From: Cyclobacteriaceae bacterium
GTDB taxonomy: Bacteria > Bacteroidota > Bacteroidia > Cytophagales > Cyclobacteriaceae
NCBI GenBank assembly: GCA_028278225.1
Contig: JANQEU010000007.1
Location: 1 to 36,683, forward strand
Direction of reading: 5' to 3'
DNA length: 36,683 nt
Position numbers and translations under genes: made by a program. This document shows positions 22,012-31,218 of this stretch, piece by piece (the stretch's first letter is position 1; every line of letters starts with the position of its first letter). A model generated the notes under the pieces. The model was not told where the DNA came from, ran no database searches, and worked only from the letters and a program-made list of their open reading frames with translations.

Positions 22012-24411
22012 CTACTCCATCCGCAAAGAATCCACAGGATTGGCCCTGGCCACTCGAACCGTGTGGTAACTGATGGTAATCATTGCGATGATGAAAGCCA
22101 TCAACCCTCCGATCAGGAATACTATAGGATTTATCGTGACCCGGAAGGCAAAGTTTTCCAGCCATCCCGAAAGAAACAAATAGGTAAGCGGAGTGGCAAT
22201 TATAAATGAAACAAGAATAAGCAATGCAAACTGTTTGGATAGCACGATCAGGAGCTGCTGAATATTTGCTCCCAAAACTTTTCGGATACCGATTTCCTTG
22301 ACCCTTCTTTCCATAGTGATGGCGGAGAGGCCGAATAATCCCATGCTGCCGATCAGGATAGACAGGACTGCTATGATGGAAATGACGGAACTCATCTGTT
22401 GATCGGACCTGTAGAGCTGATCAAAATGATCATCCAGAAATGAATACTTAAACGGGTAGTCACCGACAAACTCATTCCAGGCCGATTCAACCTGTTTCAC
22501 CCCCTCCTCAATATTTTGTCCATTGAGTTTGACTGAAAGTTCGTCGTATCCCCATCCGGAATGAACCACCATGGACAGTGTATTTACCTTGAAATGAAGG
22601 GAGTTGAAATTAAAGTCTTTTGTCACCCCGATAATTGTCCCCAATGAATCATTGGGGTACCATGAATGCCCTACCCTCCTTCCTATGGGATCCTCTTCAA
22701 ATCCAAGTTCCTTTGCAAAGGATTCATTAATGATGAAAGCCAATCCATCGTCGGTCGCAAACTCCTTCGAAAACGATCTTCCAGCTACCAATTCTATTTC
22801 GTATACGTCGAGGTAGTCATAATCAACGTGAACGTTAGACGGAGTGATTTGTAATATTCCTGTATCAACCTCCGCTTTAAATCCCCACTGATGAAAGTTA
22901 TTGCCGATCCGCTGACCGGAGGCCGTAACACCCTGGATATGGCTATTCTTCAGTAATTCCTGTTTTAATGTCTTAAAGTTTTCATTGGCCGTACGATTCA
23001 TATCAACCAGCAGAATGTGATCCTTCGTGAATCCAATGTCCTTGTTTCTCATATAATTCAGCTGTTGAATCACGATCAGGGTAGCCACGATCATTGCAAG
23101 TGCCAGACTGAACTGGGTAACGATCATCGAACTTCTGAACAGCGATTTACCCTCCGTAGCTTCAATGCCCTTCAGCACCTTTACAGGTTTGAATGACGCC
23201 AGATACACGGACGGATACAGACCAGCCAGGCCGCCAAGTCCGATACTTGCCAGCACAATGAGGCCAATGATCTTCGCATCCAGCAAAACAGTAGAAATTG
23301 ATAAGGTGCGACCGATCAGATCATTTAAATACGGAATGGCAGCAGCACTGATAACCAAGGCCAGTATACCAGCTACTAAAGCCATCAAAACGGATTCAAT
23401 AGTAAACTGACGAATCAGTTGACCCCTGTTAGCGCCGATCGACTTTCGGACGCCCACTTCGCGGGCCCTTGTGCCGGCTCTGGCGGTAGACAGGTTCATG
23501 AAATTCACCGCGGCAATGATCAGGATGAATATTCCAACCAGAGTGAAAATACCAAGGTACTTGCCATTGAATTTGCGATAATTCTGATAGTCATGTTCAA
23601 TATCCGTTGATCCCAGGTGAACTTCTTTCAATGGCTGAAGAAAAAGTTTGTAGTTTTCATTGATGCGCTCCCTGCCTGAATTTGACAGCAGGTATTCGGG
23701 ATAACGTTTCGCCATTTCGTCAAGATCTGCGTCCGGGCGAAGCACAAAATAGGTCACTAACCAATTTCCGCCCCATTGGGTATTTACTTCGGGATCTTCC
23801 CTGGTTATGGTTGTGAAAGACACTAAAATATCAAACTGCAAATGCGAAGTCTCGGGGATATTGTCCAGTATTCCGGTGATTTCGTAGGTGTTGTCGATCA
23901 TCTCCAGTGTTTCCCCTACAACATCCTGTCTTCCGAAGATTTTGGTCGCTGTTTCAACGGTTAAAACAATCGTATTGGGTTCATCAAGTGCCGTGGCCGG
24001 ATCACCTTCCAGCATTACGAAATCAAAGATTTGGAGAAACGTGCTGTCCACATATGACATTTTATCAATTATGAATTGCTGGTCACCTCTGACCCAAAGT
24101 CTGTTTTCTCTGCCTACGTACCTGGTATAGTTGACAGCTTCAGGAAAATCCTTGATAAATGCCGGTCCCATTCCGGGCATTGATAAAGCCACATTTTGTG
24201 TGTTTGTTCCCGGAAAGCTTTGGACCTCACAAAGCCGATAGATATTTTCAGCTTTGGAATGGTGTGCATCAAAGGCTGTTTCTTCGGAAATAAACAGGAA
24301 AATGATAATACAGGCCGCAATTCCAATTGCAAGACTCAAAATATTTAACGCCGTGTGGAATTTGTGTTTTGACAGGTTGCGGAACGCGGTGATCAGGTAG
24401 TTTCTTAGCAT
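22012..24411 (-). CDS. ABC transporter permease, MacB/FtsX type
   Basis: A 799-residue membrane protein with two FtsX/MacB modules. The N-terminus MLRNYLITAFRNLSKHKFHTALN is the typical cytoplasmic start; the first TM is at about 21-42. A MacB periplasmic domain follows (about 45-265), then three TMs (about 283-400) and TM5 near 427-447. A second periplasmic domain comes next, and three C-terminal TMs follow (about 680-785, including RRVKEIGIRKVLGA). There is no ATPase domain and no ABC ATPase gene in this window, as is usual for this large Bacteroidota family. The substrate is unknown; peptide or antibiotic export or envelope-stress roles have been reported for relatives. Confidence 0.85.
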   Translation of the reverse strand: MLRNYLITAFRNLSKHKFHTALNILSLAIGIAACIIIFLFISEETAFDAHHSKAENIYRLCEVQSFPGTNTQNVALSMPGMGPAFIKDFPEAVNYTRYVGRENRLWVRGDQQFIIDKMSYVDSTFLQIFDFVMLEGDPATALDEPNTIVLTVETATKIFGRQDVVGETLEMIDNTYEITGILDNIPETSHLQFDILVSFTTITREDPEVNTQWGGNWLVTYFVLRPDADLDEMAKRYPEYLLSNSGRERINENYKLFLQPLKEVHLGSTDIEHDYQNYRKFNGKYLGIFTLVGIFILIIAAVNFMNLSTARAGTRAREVGVRKSIGANRGQLIRQFTIESVLMALVAGILALVISAAAIPYLNDLIGRTLSISTVLLDAKIIGLIVLASIGLGGLAGLYPSVYLASFKPVKVLKGIEATEGKSLFRSSMIVTQFSLALAMIVATLIVIQQLNYMRNKDIGFTKDHILLVDMNRTANENFKTLKQELLKNSHIQGVTASGQRIGNNFHQWGFKAEVDTGILQITPSNVHVDYDYLDVYEIELVAGRSFSKEFATDDGLAFIINESFAKELGFEEDPIGRRVGHSWYPNDSLGTIIGVTKDFNFNSLHFKVNTLSMVVHSGWGYDELSVKLNGQNIEEGVKQVESAWNEFVGDYPFKYSFLDDHFDQLYRSDQQMSSVISIIAVLSILIGSMGLFGLSAITMERRVKEIGIRKVLGANIQQLLIVLSKQFALLILVSFIIATPLTYLFLSGWLENFAFRVTINPIVFLIGGLMAFIIAMITISYHTVRVARANPVDSLRME

Positions 24412-24477
24412 TTCGTACAGTGTTTACTTTAGTTATCTACTCAAAATCCTTGACAGGGTTACTAAATGATGGGATAA

Positions 24478-24780
24478 TTAAACCCGGACTTGTCATTAGA
24501 ATTTTGTAATGAAGGTTTAATTCAAATTAACGCCAGCTCAACATAAAAAACAGCAAAAACCCGCCTCATCCTCTCTCAGAGGGTCATTCGCAGTGATTTG
24601 CGGGAGGTGAATGGCCCGTGGAGTCTCCCATTGAAAAGATTCCACGGCTTTCTTCCGCTCATTCCTACCCCTGGAAGCCTCTGAAATAGGGTTTATGCTG
24701 TTTTTAAGAAATTCCATTGGAATTGTTATATCGAACTCACGCTAAATTGAATTTTTTTGATTTGGGGGTTTTGGGAAAGA
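24478..24780. repeat. Repeat block A, left module (303 bases)
   Basis: This module begins TTAAACCCGGACTTGTCATT and ends at GGGAAAGA before the tandem units. A closely matching copy, with scattered substitutions, lies at 26754-27054. Inside are a CCGTGGA/TCCACGG stem, a CCCGC/GCGGG stem and the small palindrome AATTCCATTGGAATT. No open reading frame of note is present. Being longer than 300 bases and structured, it may be a degenerate or non-autonomous mobile unit. Confidence 0.75.
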
Positions 24781-25550
24781 ATTCTTAGTGCTTCGGAACC
24801 GTCTGAATATTTCCAAGACGCTTCACTTCATTGCATTCCGCTCAGAGTGACGTCTGGTTTCGGAGTGTCCGGTGGCTTTTCTTTCTATCCAAAGTGATAC
24901 TGCGGACTCCACCACAAGCCCTTGACTTATCTTGTAAATACTCTCGTTCTTATTCCGTCATTCTGATGAGTTCCAATGCAATTGGAACGAGGAAGAATCT
25001 CGGAATTCTTAGTGCTTCGGAACTGTCTGAATATTTCCAAGACTCTTCACTTCATTGCATTCCGCTCAGAGTGACGTTTGGTTTTGGAGTGTCCGGTGGC
25101 TTTTCTTTCTATCCAATGTAATACTGAAGACTTCATCATAACCCCTGACTTATCTTGTAAATACTCTTGTTCCTTTATTCCGTCATTCTGATGAGTTCCA
25201 ATGCAATTGGAACGAGGAAGAATCTCGGATTTCTTAGTGGTTCGGAGCTGTCTGAATATTCCCAGGACGCTTCACTTCATTGCATTCCGCTCAGAGTGAC
25301 GTTTGGTTTTGGAGTGTCCGGTGGCTTTTCTTTCTATCCAATGTAATACTGAAGACTCCATCATAAGCCCCTGACTTATCTAAGTAAATACTCTCATTCC
25401 TTTATTCCGTCATTCTGATGAGTTCCAATGTAATTGGAACGAGGAAGAATCTCGGAATTCTTAGTGGTTCGGAACTGTCTGAATATTTCCAGGACGCTTC
25501 ATTTCATTGCATTCCGCTCAGAGCGACGTTTGGTTTTGGAGTGTCCGGTG
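24781..25550. repeat. Repeat block A, ~225-bp tandem units (3.4 copies)
   Basis: Units start at about 24781, 25005, 25229 and 25457 (lengths 224, 224, 228 and a partial of 94). Each begins ATTCTTAGTG, contains a GCATTCCGCTCAGAGTGACG stretch and TTCCAAT-GCA-ATTGGAA (one unit has GTA as the loop, arms kept). Short frames open on the plus strand in the units are products of the repeat, not genes. No gene is seen here until 25562. Confidence 0.8.
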
Positions 25551-25561
25551 CTAACGTTGAA

Positions 25562-26122
25562 CTAATCATCCCATTTCCCAAAGATCCAGTTGCCGTCAGC
25601 TTCAGGATCGGAGGACACAAAGAAGTCCTTTACGGCCTGGATAAGTTCGCTCTTGGAGATCACTTCATCGTGATTGGCATCCAGCCGGATGAAACTTTTC
25701 GCCGTGTATTTCGAATCCAGGCCATAGATCGTGAACATATCCACAAACTCTTCGACGGTAATCAGGCCGTCATGGTCCTGATCGTAGAGGTCAAACACAT
25801 AGCGAACAGTGATCTGGATATAATTCTTCAGTAAAGTGACATTTTTTGCACTAATGATCTCTTCATCAAAATAATTGAGCCATTCCTCCAGTACAATTGA
25901 CTCACCTGATTGTTTCCCGAGATCCTTTATCAACTGGTAGTACAGATCCTTGGACTTTGTAACCAGGTAATCATATTCCTTCGCATTGGGGCTGATCGCA
26001 AGATTGATACAAATATTGACACCAATACCCTCGAAATCATTCTCTTCCAGTTTGCCATTCTTATTATGATCAAGGATATTGAAGAAGTGGGTTAGTTTTT
26101 TTTCTTGAACAGGCTTCAGCAT
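25562..26122 (-). CDS. EF-hand calcium-binding protein (calerythrin-like)
   Basis: A 186-residue acidic cytoplasmic protein with no signal peptide. Three EF-hand loops are seen: 18-29 (DHNKNGKLEEND), 114-125 (DQDHDGLITVEE, ideal) and 148-159 (DANHDEVISKSE, with Glu in place of the usual Gly at position 6). The overall length and loop spacing resemble calerythrin and the sarcoplasmic calcium-binding protein family. A calcium buffer or sensor is likely. The gene stop lies 12 bases from the end of repeat block A, and a divergent gene starts 146 bases away. Confidence 0.82.
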   Translation of the reverse strand: MLKPVQEKKLTHFFNILDHNKNGKLEENDFEGIGVNICINLAISPNAKEYDYLVTKSKDLYYQLIKDLGKQSGESIVLEEWLNYFDEEIISAKNVTLLKNYIQITVRYVFDLYDQDHDGLITVEEFVDMFTIYGLDSKYTAKSFIRLDANHDEVISKSELIQAVKDFFVSSDPEADGNWIFGKWDD

Positions 26123-26242
26123 GACGGCATAATTTAAATAAAAATTGTGTTTTCAAACGGTCTTTCAAAAGAATGAAAAATCAGCAAAGGTTGGCATTGG
26201 TTATTCAATCACAATGATCATTAACTATTTTAGTAATTGAAT

Positions 26243-26250
26243 TATTTTTG
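26243..26250 (+). promoter_or_regulatory. Bacteroidota -7 box TAnnTTTG
   Basis: TATTTTTG is a full match to the TAnnTTTG box and would start transcription near 26257, just upstream of the ATG at 26269. The -33 TTG is not clear at the right spacing, so this is a moderate call. Confidence 0.4.
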
Positions 26251-26268
26251 AAAACCAACTAGTGTAAA

Positions 26269-26757
26269 ATGGCGAGTAAGCAACCTGTTTTGACTTTCAA
26301 AAATATTTGGAATGATAATTCCTATCATGAACGCGTTTTGGAGTACTGGAGCAGTTTGAAAGCGCTCCCCCCTTATGTGAATCCCATTCAGAGGGTAAAA
26401 CAACTTGTTTTCATAGCTCTGGACGGCGAGGACATAGCTGCGGTTACGACGGCAGAACGCAAATCGATAAAAATGCTGGGAGGAATACCCATGTGGTCAT
26501 TCCGTATTCTCATCCATCCGAAATACAGAATACCCGGGCTTATGGACAAAATGTCCCTGATGACCAAGGAGTTTCTGGAGTCGTTGTTCAGGGAGGGCAA
26601 GTCTGATTGCATCGGAATGATCACGGCTGTGGAAAACAGGAAATTGCAAAAAGCACGAAAGGAGGCCGTTTATCCGGTGACCAAACTTGCTTTTGCGGGC
26701 TATACATCTGAAGGTCATCAAATAAGATTAGTCTACTTCGATGGCGCTACCGTTTAA
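26269..26757 (+). CDS. GNAT-like protein, stop codon in repeat edge
   Basis: A 162-residue soluble protein. It looks like a GNAT-fold enzyme: KQLVFIALDGEDIAAVTTAERK forms the central strands, and the FRILIHPKYRIPGLMDKM segment at 84-101 lies where an acetyl-CoA loop would be, but without the R/Q-x-x-G-x-G/A consensus. Function is uncertain. The last codons run into a repeat: the TTAA at 26754-26757 is also the first four bases of block B, so the stop TAA is supplied by the repeat. The C-terminus may therefore have been altered by its insertion. The divergent EF-hand gene starts at 26122. Confidence 0.55.
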   Translation: MASKQPVLTFKNIWNDNSYHERVLEYWSSLKALPPYVNPIQRVKQLVFIALDGEDIAAVTTAERKSIKMLGGIPMWSFRILIHPKYRIPGLMDKMSLMTKEFLESLFREGKSDCIGMITAVENRKLQKARKEAVYPVTKLAFAGYTSEGHQIRLVYFDGATV

Positions 26758-27470
26758 GCCCGGATTTGTCATTAGAATTTATAATGAAGGTTTAATTCGA
26801 ATTAACGTCAGTTCGGTATAAAAAACAGCAAAAACCCGCCTCATCCTTTCTCAGAGGGTCATTCCCAGTGATTTGCGGGGACGGATGACCCGTGGAGTCT
26901 CTCACTGAAAAGATTCCACGGCTTTCCTCCGCCCATTCCTACCCTTGGAAGCCTCTGAAATAGGGTTTATGCTGTTTTTAAGAAATTCCATCGGAATTGT
27001 TATATCGAACTCACGCTAAATTAAATTTTTTTGGTTTGGGGGTTTTGGGAAAGAATTCTTAGTGGTTCGGAACTGTCCGAATATTCCAAGACGCTTCACT
27101 TCATTGCATTCCGCTCAGAGTGACGTGGGGTTTTGGAGTGTCCGGTGGCTTTCTATCCAAAGTAATGCTGAAGACCCCATCATAAGTCCCTGACTTATCT
27201 TGTAAATACGCTCATTCCTTTATTCCGTCATTCTGACAAGTTCCAATGCAATTGGAACGAGGAAGAATCTTAGAAATCTATGTAGTTATGGACTATCTTT
27301 CGATTTCTAAGACTCTTCGCTACATTTCACTCCGCTCAGAGTGACGTGGGGTTTTAGAGTGTCCAGTAGCTTTTCTTTCTATCCAAAGTAATACTGCAGA
27401 CCCCATCATAAGCCCCTGACTTATCTTGTAAATACGCTCATTCCTTTATTCCGTCATTCTGATGAGTTCA
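26754..27470. repeat. Repeat block B: left module plus about two tandem units
   Basis: 26754-27054 is the second copy of the left module of block A, in the same orientation, 2276 bases away. It is followed by tandem units at 27055 and about 27275, more divergent than in block A. The second unit starts differently (AAATCTATGTAGTTATGG) and returns to the shared CATTTCACTCCGCTCAGAGTGACG-type core. No gene is seen from 26758 to 27602. Confidence 0.75.
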
Positions 27471-27478
27471 TCCGTTTG

Positions 27479-27511
27479 GTCACCTTGAGGCGCGAAGCCT
27501 CGAAAGGTGAC
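27479..27511. repeat. Strong hairpin after repeat block B
   Basis: Arms GTCACCTT and AAGGTGAC, extended inward by GAGGC and GCCTC with a two-base bulge and five-base loop. It lies 91 bases from the stop of the leftward P450 gene and may end that transcript, or be another dispersed palindrome. Confidence 0.55.
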
Positions 27512-27602
27512 TGTGATGACGAGTCAATGACATATCAAGTGGTTGATTTTGAAGTAATTTAAGTCCTAAATAGAAAGGCCAATGGCAATTCCGGATCAAT
27601 AG

Positions 27603-28802
27603 CTAATTCAATATTGCAGGAAGTGAGGACAGGGTCCGAATAGAAAGATTATTGTTCCAGTCGGGGGTAGTGTCCCTGACACAGTAGTCCGGGTGGTTGG
27701 CGATGATCTCTTCCAGCGCCATAGCACCCTGCAATTTGGCCAGCCAGTCTCCAAGGCAGAAATGGATGCCAGCGCCGAAAGCAAGATGATTCCTGGGGTC
27801 TCGATCCAGCCGCAATTTTTCTCCATTTTCGTATTTGCTTTCATCACGATTAGCGCTGGCAATACATAGTGTCAGGGTATCCCCTTCCCTGATCTCATGT
27901 CCATTCAATACCGTATTTCTTTTTGCTATTCTCCCCAAAAGATGTACAGGCCCGTCAAACCTCAGGAGTTCCTCGATGGCCAGGTTCATAATTTCCGGAT
28001 GATCCGTAAGTTTTTTGCGTTGATCCTCATGAATAAAGAGGTTTCTCAAACCCGTTCCGATCAATCCCACAGTCGTTTCCTGGCCGGCAATCAGAAGAAA
28101 TATACATATTGAAATAAGCTCCTTATCTGATAATCTCAGCGTGGTCTTGTTCAGTTCGACAATTTTGCTGATCAAGCCTTCTCCACCATGATCTTTAAGT
28201 TTTACCAGGTGATCCTCAAAGTACCGGATCAGATCGGAGCTTGCCTTTTCGATCCGGACAAGATCTTCAACCTTGTTGTACAGGTCCAGGACTTTCACCA
28301 GTGAAAATCCCCAGTTCTGAAGCTCCTGACAATCCTCAATGGGAATCCCCAGTATCCTGGCAATAGTCATAACCGGAAGCGGACGGGCAAAGTGCTCAAT
28401 AAAATCGAAATCCGCCCGTCCGAAATATCCCTTCCTAAGCTCCTCTATATGTTGCCGGATCTGGTCTGCTACTTCCTTGTCATCCCATGCCCTTATCACA
28501 AACTTTCTCAGCTCAGTGTGGCGTGGAGGATCGATCAATAAAATGAAAGTGTTGATGGCATCAGCTATCGCCGTGAAATCCCTTTCCTTATGTTTGAAAT
28601 AGGTTATGCCCCTGTCCATCCATTCACGCTTGTTGCCGACCCGGAAGTCGGGGCTTTTGAGTATTGACCTTACATCTTCGTACCGGGTTATGATCCACTC
28701 TCCGGATGAGGCCCTGTATACCGGATCATTCAGACGAAGATCTCTGTACATGGGATATGGATTTGAAATGTTCTCCGGATCCAAAGGCGCCCAAAGTGAC
28801 AT
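27603..28802 (-). CDS. Cytochrome P450
   Basis: A 399-residue soluble bacterial P450 of normal length. The haem-binding motif FGAGIHFCLG has Cys349; the I-helix AGQETT is at 239-244 (Gln where His or Asp/Glu is common), and the K-helix ExxR is Glu278-Arg281. It would insert one oxygen into an organic substrate with electrons from a ferredoxin, which is not encoded here. The start ATG shares one base with the stop of the acyl carrier protein gene (TGATG), so the two are co-translated. Several P450s act on carrier-protein-bound substrates (BioI on acyl-ACP, skyllamycin P450 on peptidyl carrier protein); this pairing suggests the same, by inference. Confidence 0.9.
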   Translation of the reverse strand: MSLWAPLDPENISNPYPMYRDLRLNDPVYRASSGEWIITRYEDVRSILKSPDFRVGNKREWMDRGITYFKHKERDFTAIADAINTFILLIDPPRHTELRKFVIRAWDDKEVADQIRQHIEELRKGYFGRADFDFIEHFARPLPVMTIARILGIPIEDCQELQNWGFSLVKVLDLYNKVEDLVRIEKASSDLIRYFEDHLVKLKDHGGEGLISKIVELNKTTLRLSDKELISICIFLLIAGQETTVGLIGTGLRNLFIHEDQRKKLTDHPEIMNLAIEELLRFDGPVHLLGRIAKRNTVLNGHEIREGDTLTLCIASANRDESKYENGEKLRLDRDPRNHLAFGAGIHFCLGDWLAKLQGAMALEEIIANHPDYCVRDTTPDWNNNLSIRTLSSLPAILN

Positions 28803-29059
28803 CAGAGGTTGTTTTTTTCCTGAAAAAGAAATTCCGAAAACGACCGGATCGTAGGATAATCCCAGAAATAGAGCTGATTGATCTCAATCTCAAAGTGCTT
28901 TTCTATCCTTTCCATCAGGTACAGGGAGTTGATGGAATCAAAGCCAAATTCAAAAAAGTGCTGGTCCTCCCCGATGGATTCCACCGGTTCCTTGATTTCT
29001 TCCGATACGATCTCCTTTAAGAATTTGGTGATATCGTCAAGCTTCTCAGCATTTTTCAT
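28802..29059 (-). CDS. Orphan acyl/peptidyl carrier protein
   Basis: An 85-residue carrier protein with Ser42 in FGFDSINSLYLMERIEKHF, the canonical D-S-[IL] attachment site in the form common in PKS/NRPS-type carriers. It is distinct from the ACP of the lipid operon (which has NSA). It lies 23 bases after the serine hydrolase gene and overlaps the P450 gene by one base. No synthase, adenylation enzyme or acyl-CoA ligase is encoded within several kilobases, so charging must come from elsewhere in the cell. The substrate is unknown. Confidence 0.88.
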   Translation of the reverse strand: MKNAEKLDDITKFLKEIVSEEIKEPVESIGEDQHFFEFGFDSINSLYLMERIEKHFEIEINQLYFWDYPTIRSFSEFLFQEKNNL

Positions 29060-29082
29060 ACCTGAAAATTGTAAATATTCAA

Positions 29083-30522
29083 TTATACTTTTTCAAACCA
29101 TAAATTCCTTACACGGCCGGCATCCAGCCTGAAGCCCGAAGTATTCCCTTCTGCCATTTCAAATCTCATCTTCATGTAATTCCCGGCGGAAAATTCGAAC
29201 CCACCAGCCGGAGCACATTCCACTTTGTCATTGTATTTCACCTGGACCCAGTACCTGTCTTCTTCCAGGAACAGATCGCAATAGGTATCAAGTTCTTCGG
29301 AGTAGTATCTCCCTTCAAATTGTGAATCGGTGAGCTGCAAAGGTTCTTTTTCTTTTTCCGAAGAAGCATCCTCACCTGAAGGGTCATCGTCCTCTTCCTC
29401 GGGTCCCAGGTGGTCCGCAAGCAAAATATCAGCTACTTCGAAGACTTTACCGGCTGATCGGAACTGGGCAAAGTTTCCCAACACAACAAATGAAGTGTTA
29501 ACCTCCGGAAATTGAACATAATATGCCCTGTAACCAGCCAGGGCCCCACCATGACCGATCGTCCGGAGACCTCTATAATTTCCGTTAGCTAGTGCGAATG
29601 CATATCCTGCTGGACTGCCGTCATTTAATTTTCCGTCCGTTTTCATAGTATCCACCAACGCCTGCCTCTTTAGTCCAAGACGGTTATTGTAAAAATTCTG
29701 ATCCCATTCATAAAGATCCTCGACCGTAGAGTATATTCCTCCGGACCCCACCAGGTCAAAGCGAAGGATCATATTTTTCCAGTCATTATTATCGTTGCTG
29801 TAATAGCTGAATGCCCTGTTGGGGATCAGGTTTGTGTTATCATCATGAAATCTGGTATTACCCATTCCGAGCGGTTGAAAGATGTTTTCCTGTGCAAATT
29901 CATTCATGGACTGCCCCGTAATGCGTTCCACAATAAGTGAAAGCATGAAGTAACAGGAGTTGCTGTAAAGGTATTGGGATCCGGGCTCGAAATTCAGCTC
30001 TTTTTGACGACAGATCATATCGATAATGGCATCCTTAGGCACATGATCCAGGTAGGTGTTTCCTGCAAGTTCCCAAAGCGTCAGGTAATCGCGAACGCCA
30101 CTGGTATGGTGTATGAAATGCCGGATGGTCAGTTTGTAGCCGTAATCCGGGAATTCCGGAATATATTTCCTGACATCATCATCAAGCGATAGCAATCCTT
30201 TCTCTTCAAGCAGTAAAATACTGAACGTCACAAACTGTTTGGACACTGACCCGATATAAAAGACTGTCTGCGGGGTGATCGGAACATTGTGCTCCAGGTC
30301 AGCCATCCCATATCCTTTTGAATAGATGATCTCTCCGTCCTGAATTACAGAAAGTGCACAACCCGGACTCGTGTTGTCAAAGTCCCTGAAGACCTTGTCT
30401 ATCTTTCGGGTGATATCCACAGGCAGCTTACCGGTTGCTGATTGCTCCGAGGTGGATTCGGGAGCACAGGATGTCAAAATGATACTCAGGATGCCTAAAA
30501 TTGATAAAATTCTACTTCGCAT
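29083..30522 (-). CDS. Class C beta-lactamase-like serine hydrolase lipoprotein
   Basis: A 479-residue lipoprotein (LTSC, Cys19). Catalytic motifs: S92-V-S-K95, Tyr186-Ser-Asn188 (YSN) and HGG in TIGHGGALAG. A C-terminal beta-rich extension (about 385-479) follows an acidic linker (EEEDDDPSGED). It is the first gene of a run of three with the carrier protein and P450. Members of this fold can act as transacylases (LovD takes an acyl group from a carrier protein), but the lipoprotein signal places this one outside the cytoplasm, which argues against direct contact with the ACP. An esterase or D-peptidase is the safer call. Confidence 0.82.
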   Translation of the reverse strand: MRSRILSILGILSIILTSCAPESTSEQSATGKLPVDITRKIDKVFRDFDNTSPGCALSVIQDGEIIYSKGYGMADLEHNVPITPQTVFYIGSVSKQFVTFSILLLEEKGLLSLDDDVRKYIPEFPDYGYKLTIRHFIHHTSGVRDYLTLWELAGNTYLDHVPKDAIIDMICRQKELNFEPGSQYLYSNSCYFMLSLIVERITGQSMNEFAQENIFQPLGMGNTRFHDDNTNLIPNRAFSYYSNDNNDWKNMILRFDLVGSGGIYSTVEDLYEWDQNFYNNRLGLKRQALVDTMKTDGKLNDGSPAGYAFALANGNYRGLRTIGHGGALAGYRAYYVQFPEVNTSFVVLGNFAQFRSAGKVFEVADILLADHLGPEEEDDDPSGEDASSEKEKEPLQLTDSQFEGRYYSEELDTYCDLFLEEDRYWVQVKYNDKVECAPAGGFEFSAGNYMKMRFEMAEGNTSGFRLDAGRVRNLWFEKV

Positions 30523-30578
30523 TTATTCCACTAAATTTCGAGTCAAAGTAATGACTTTATCCTAGATTAGGAAATGAT

Positions 30579-31217
30579 ATGGCAGCTAAACCTTACGTCC
30601 TGGAAGCTTGTGTCGAATCACTGCCGGAAGCGAAAAAGGCCGAAGCATTGGGAGCAGACCGGTTGGAGCTTTGCGGTCGTTTGGATCTGGACGGATTGAC
30701 CCCCTCTTTGGACCTGATCGAAGATGTGCTGGCAGAGGTAACCATTCCGGTGAAAGTCATGATCAGACCCAGAGCCGGTGATTTTGTCTATACCGGAAAC
30801 GAAATCAAATCAATGGCCGGATCTATGCGGAGGATATCGAAGCTGGGAATACAGGAATTTGTACTCGGACCTTTGACCACCGGGAACAAACTGGACCTGG
30901 ATCAAATAAGTTATTTATCCGGCATCGTCCCCGGATCGTCTATCACCATACACAAAGCCATTGATCTGACACCGGATCCAACCGGAGAAGTCCGGTCCCT
31001 GACGCACATCGATAATGTCAGATATGTCCTCAGCTCCGGTGGCCGGGAAACGGCACTGGATGGTCAGGCAACGCTTCGGGAAATGATTGAAGCCGGACGA
31101 AATAAGATCACCATAATATCAGCCGGAAGGATCACCAGGGATAATCTGCAGGATGTTCATGCCGCCATCGGAGGTGAGGAGTACCATGGTAAAATGATCG
31201 TAGGTAGTCTGAAATAA
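30579..31217 (+). CDS. cutC: CutC family protein
   Basis: A 212-residue TIM-barrel protein. The N-terminal signature VLEACVESLPEAKKAEALGADRLELCGRLDLDGLTPS, MIRPRAGDFVYT and the VLSSGGRETALDG segment are diagnostic of CutC. It was named for copper homeostasis, but its biochemical role remains unsettled. It is divergent from the hydrolase at 30522 (56 bases) and followed by the GNAT gene with a one-base gap, so the pair form an operon. Confidence 0.87.
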   Translation: MAAKPYVLEACVESLPEAKKAEALGADRLELCGRLDLDGLTPSLDLIEDVLAEVTIPVKVMIRPRAGDFVYTGNEIKSMAGSMRRISKLGIQEFVLGPLTTGNKLDLDQISYLSGIVPGSSITIHKAIDLTPDPTGEVRSLTHIDNVRYVLSSGGRETALDGQATLREMIEAGRNKITIISAGRITRDNLQDVHAAIGGEEYHGKMIVGSLK

Positions 31218-31218
31218 C

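Noticed and set aside
24831-25834. Plus-strand open frames of 96 and 138 codons in the repeat block
   Set aside because: They lie in the tandem units or run antisense to the EF-hand gene, have no family features and repeat with the unit.
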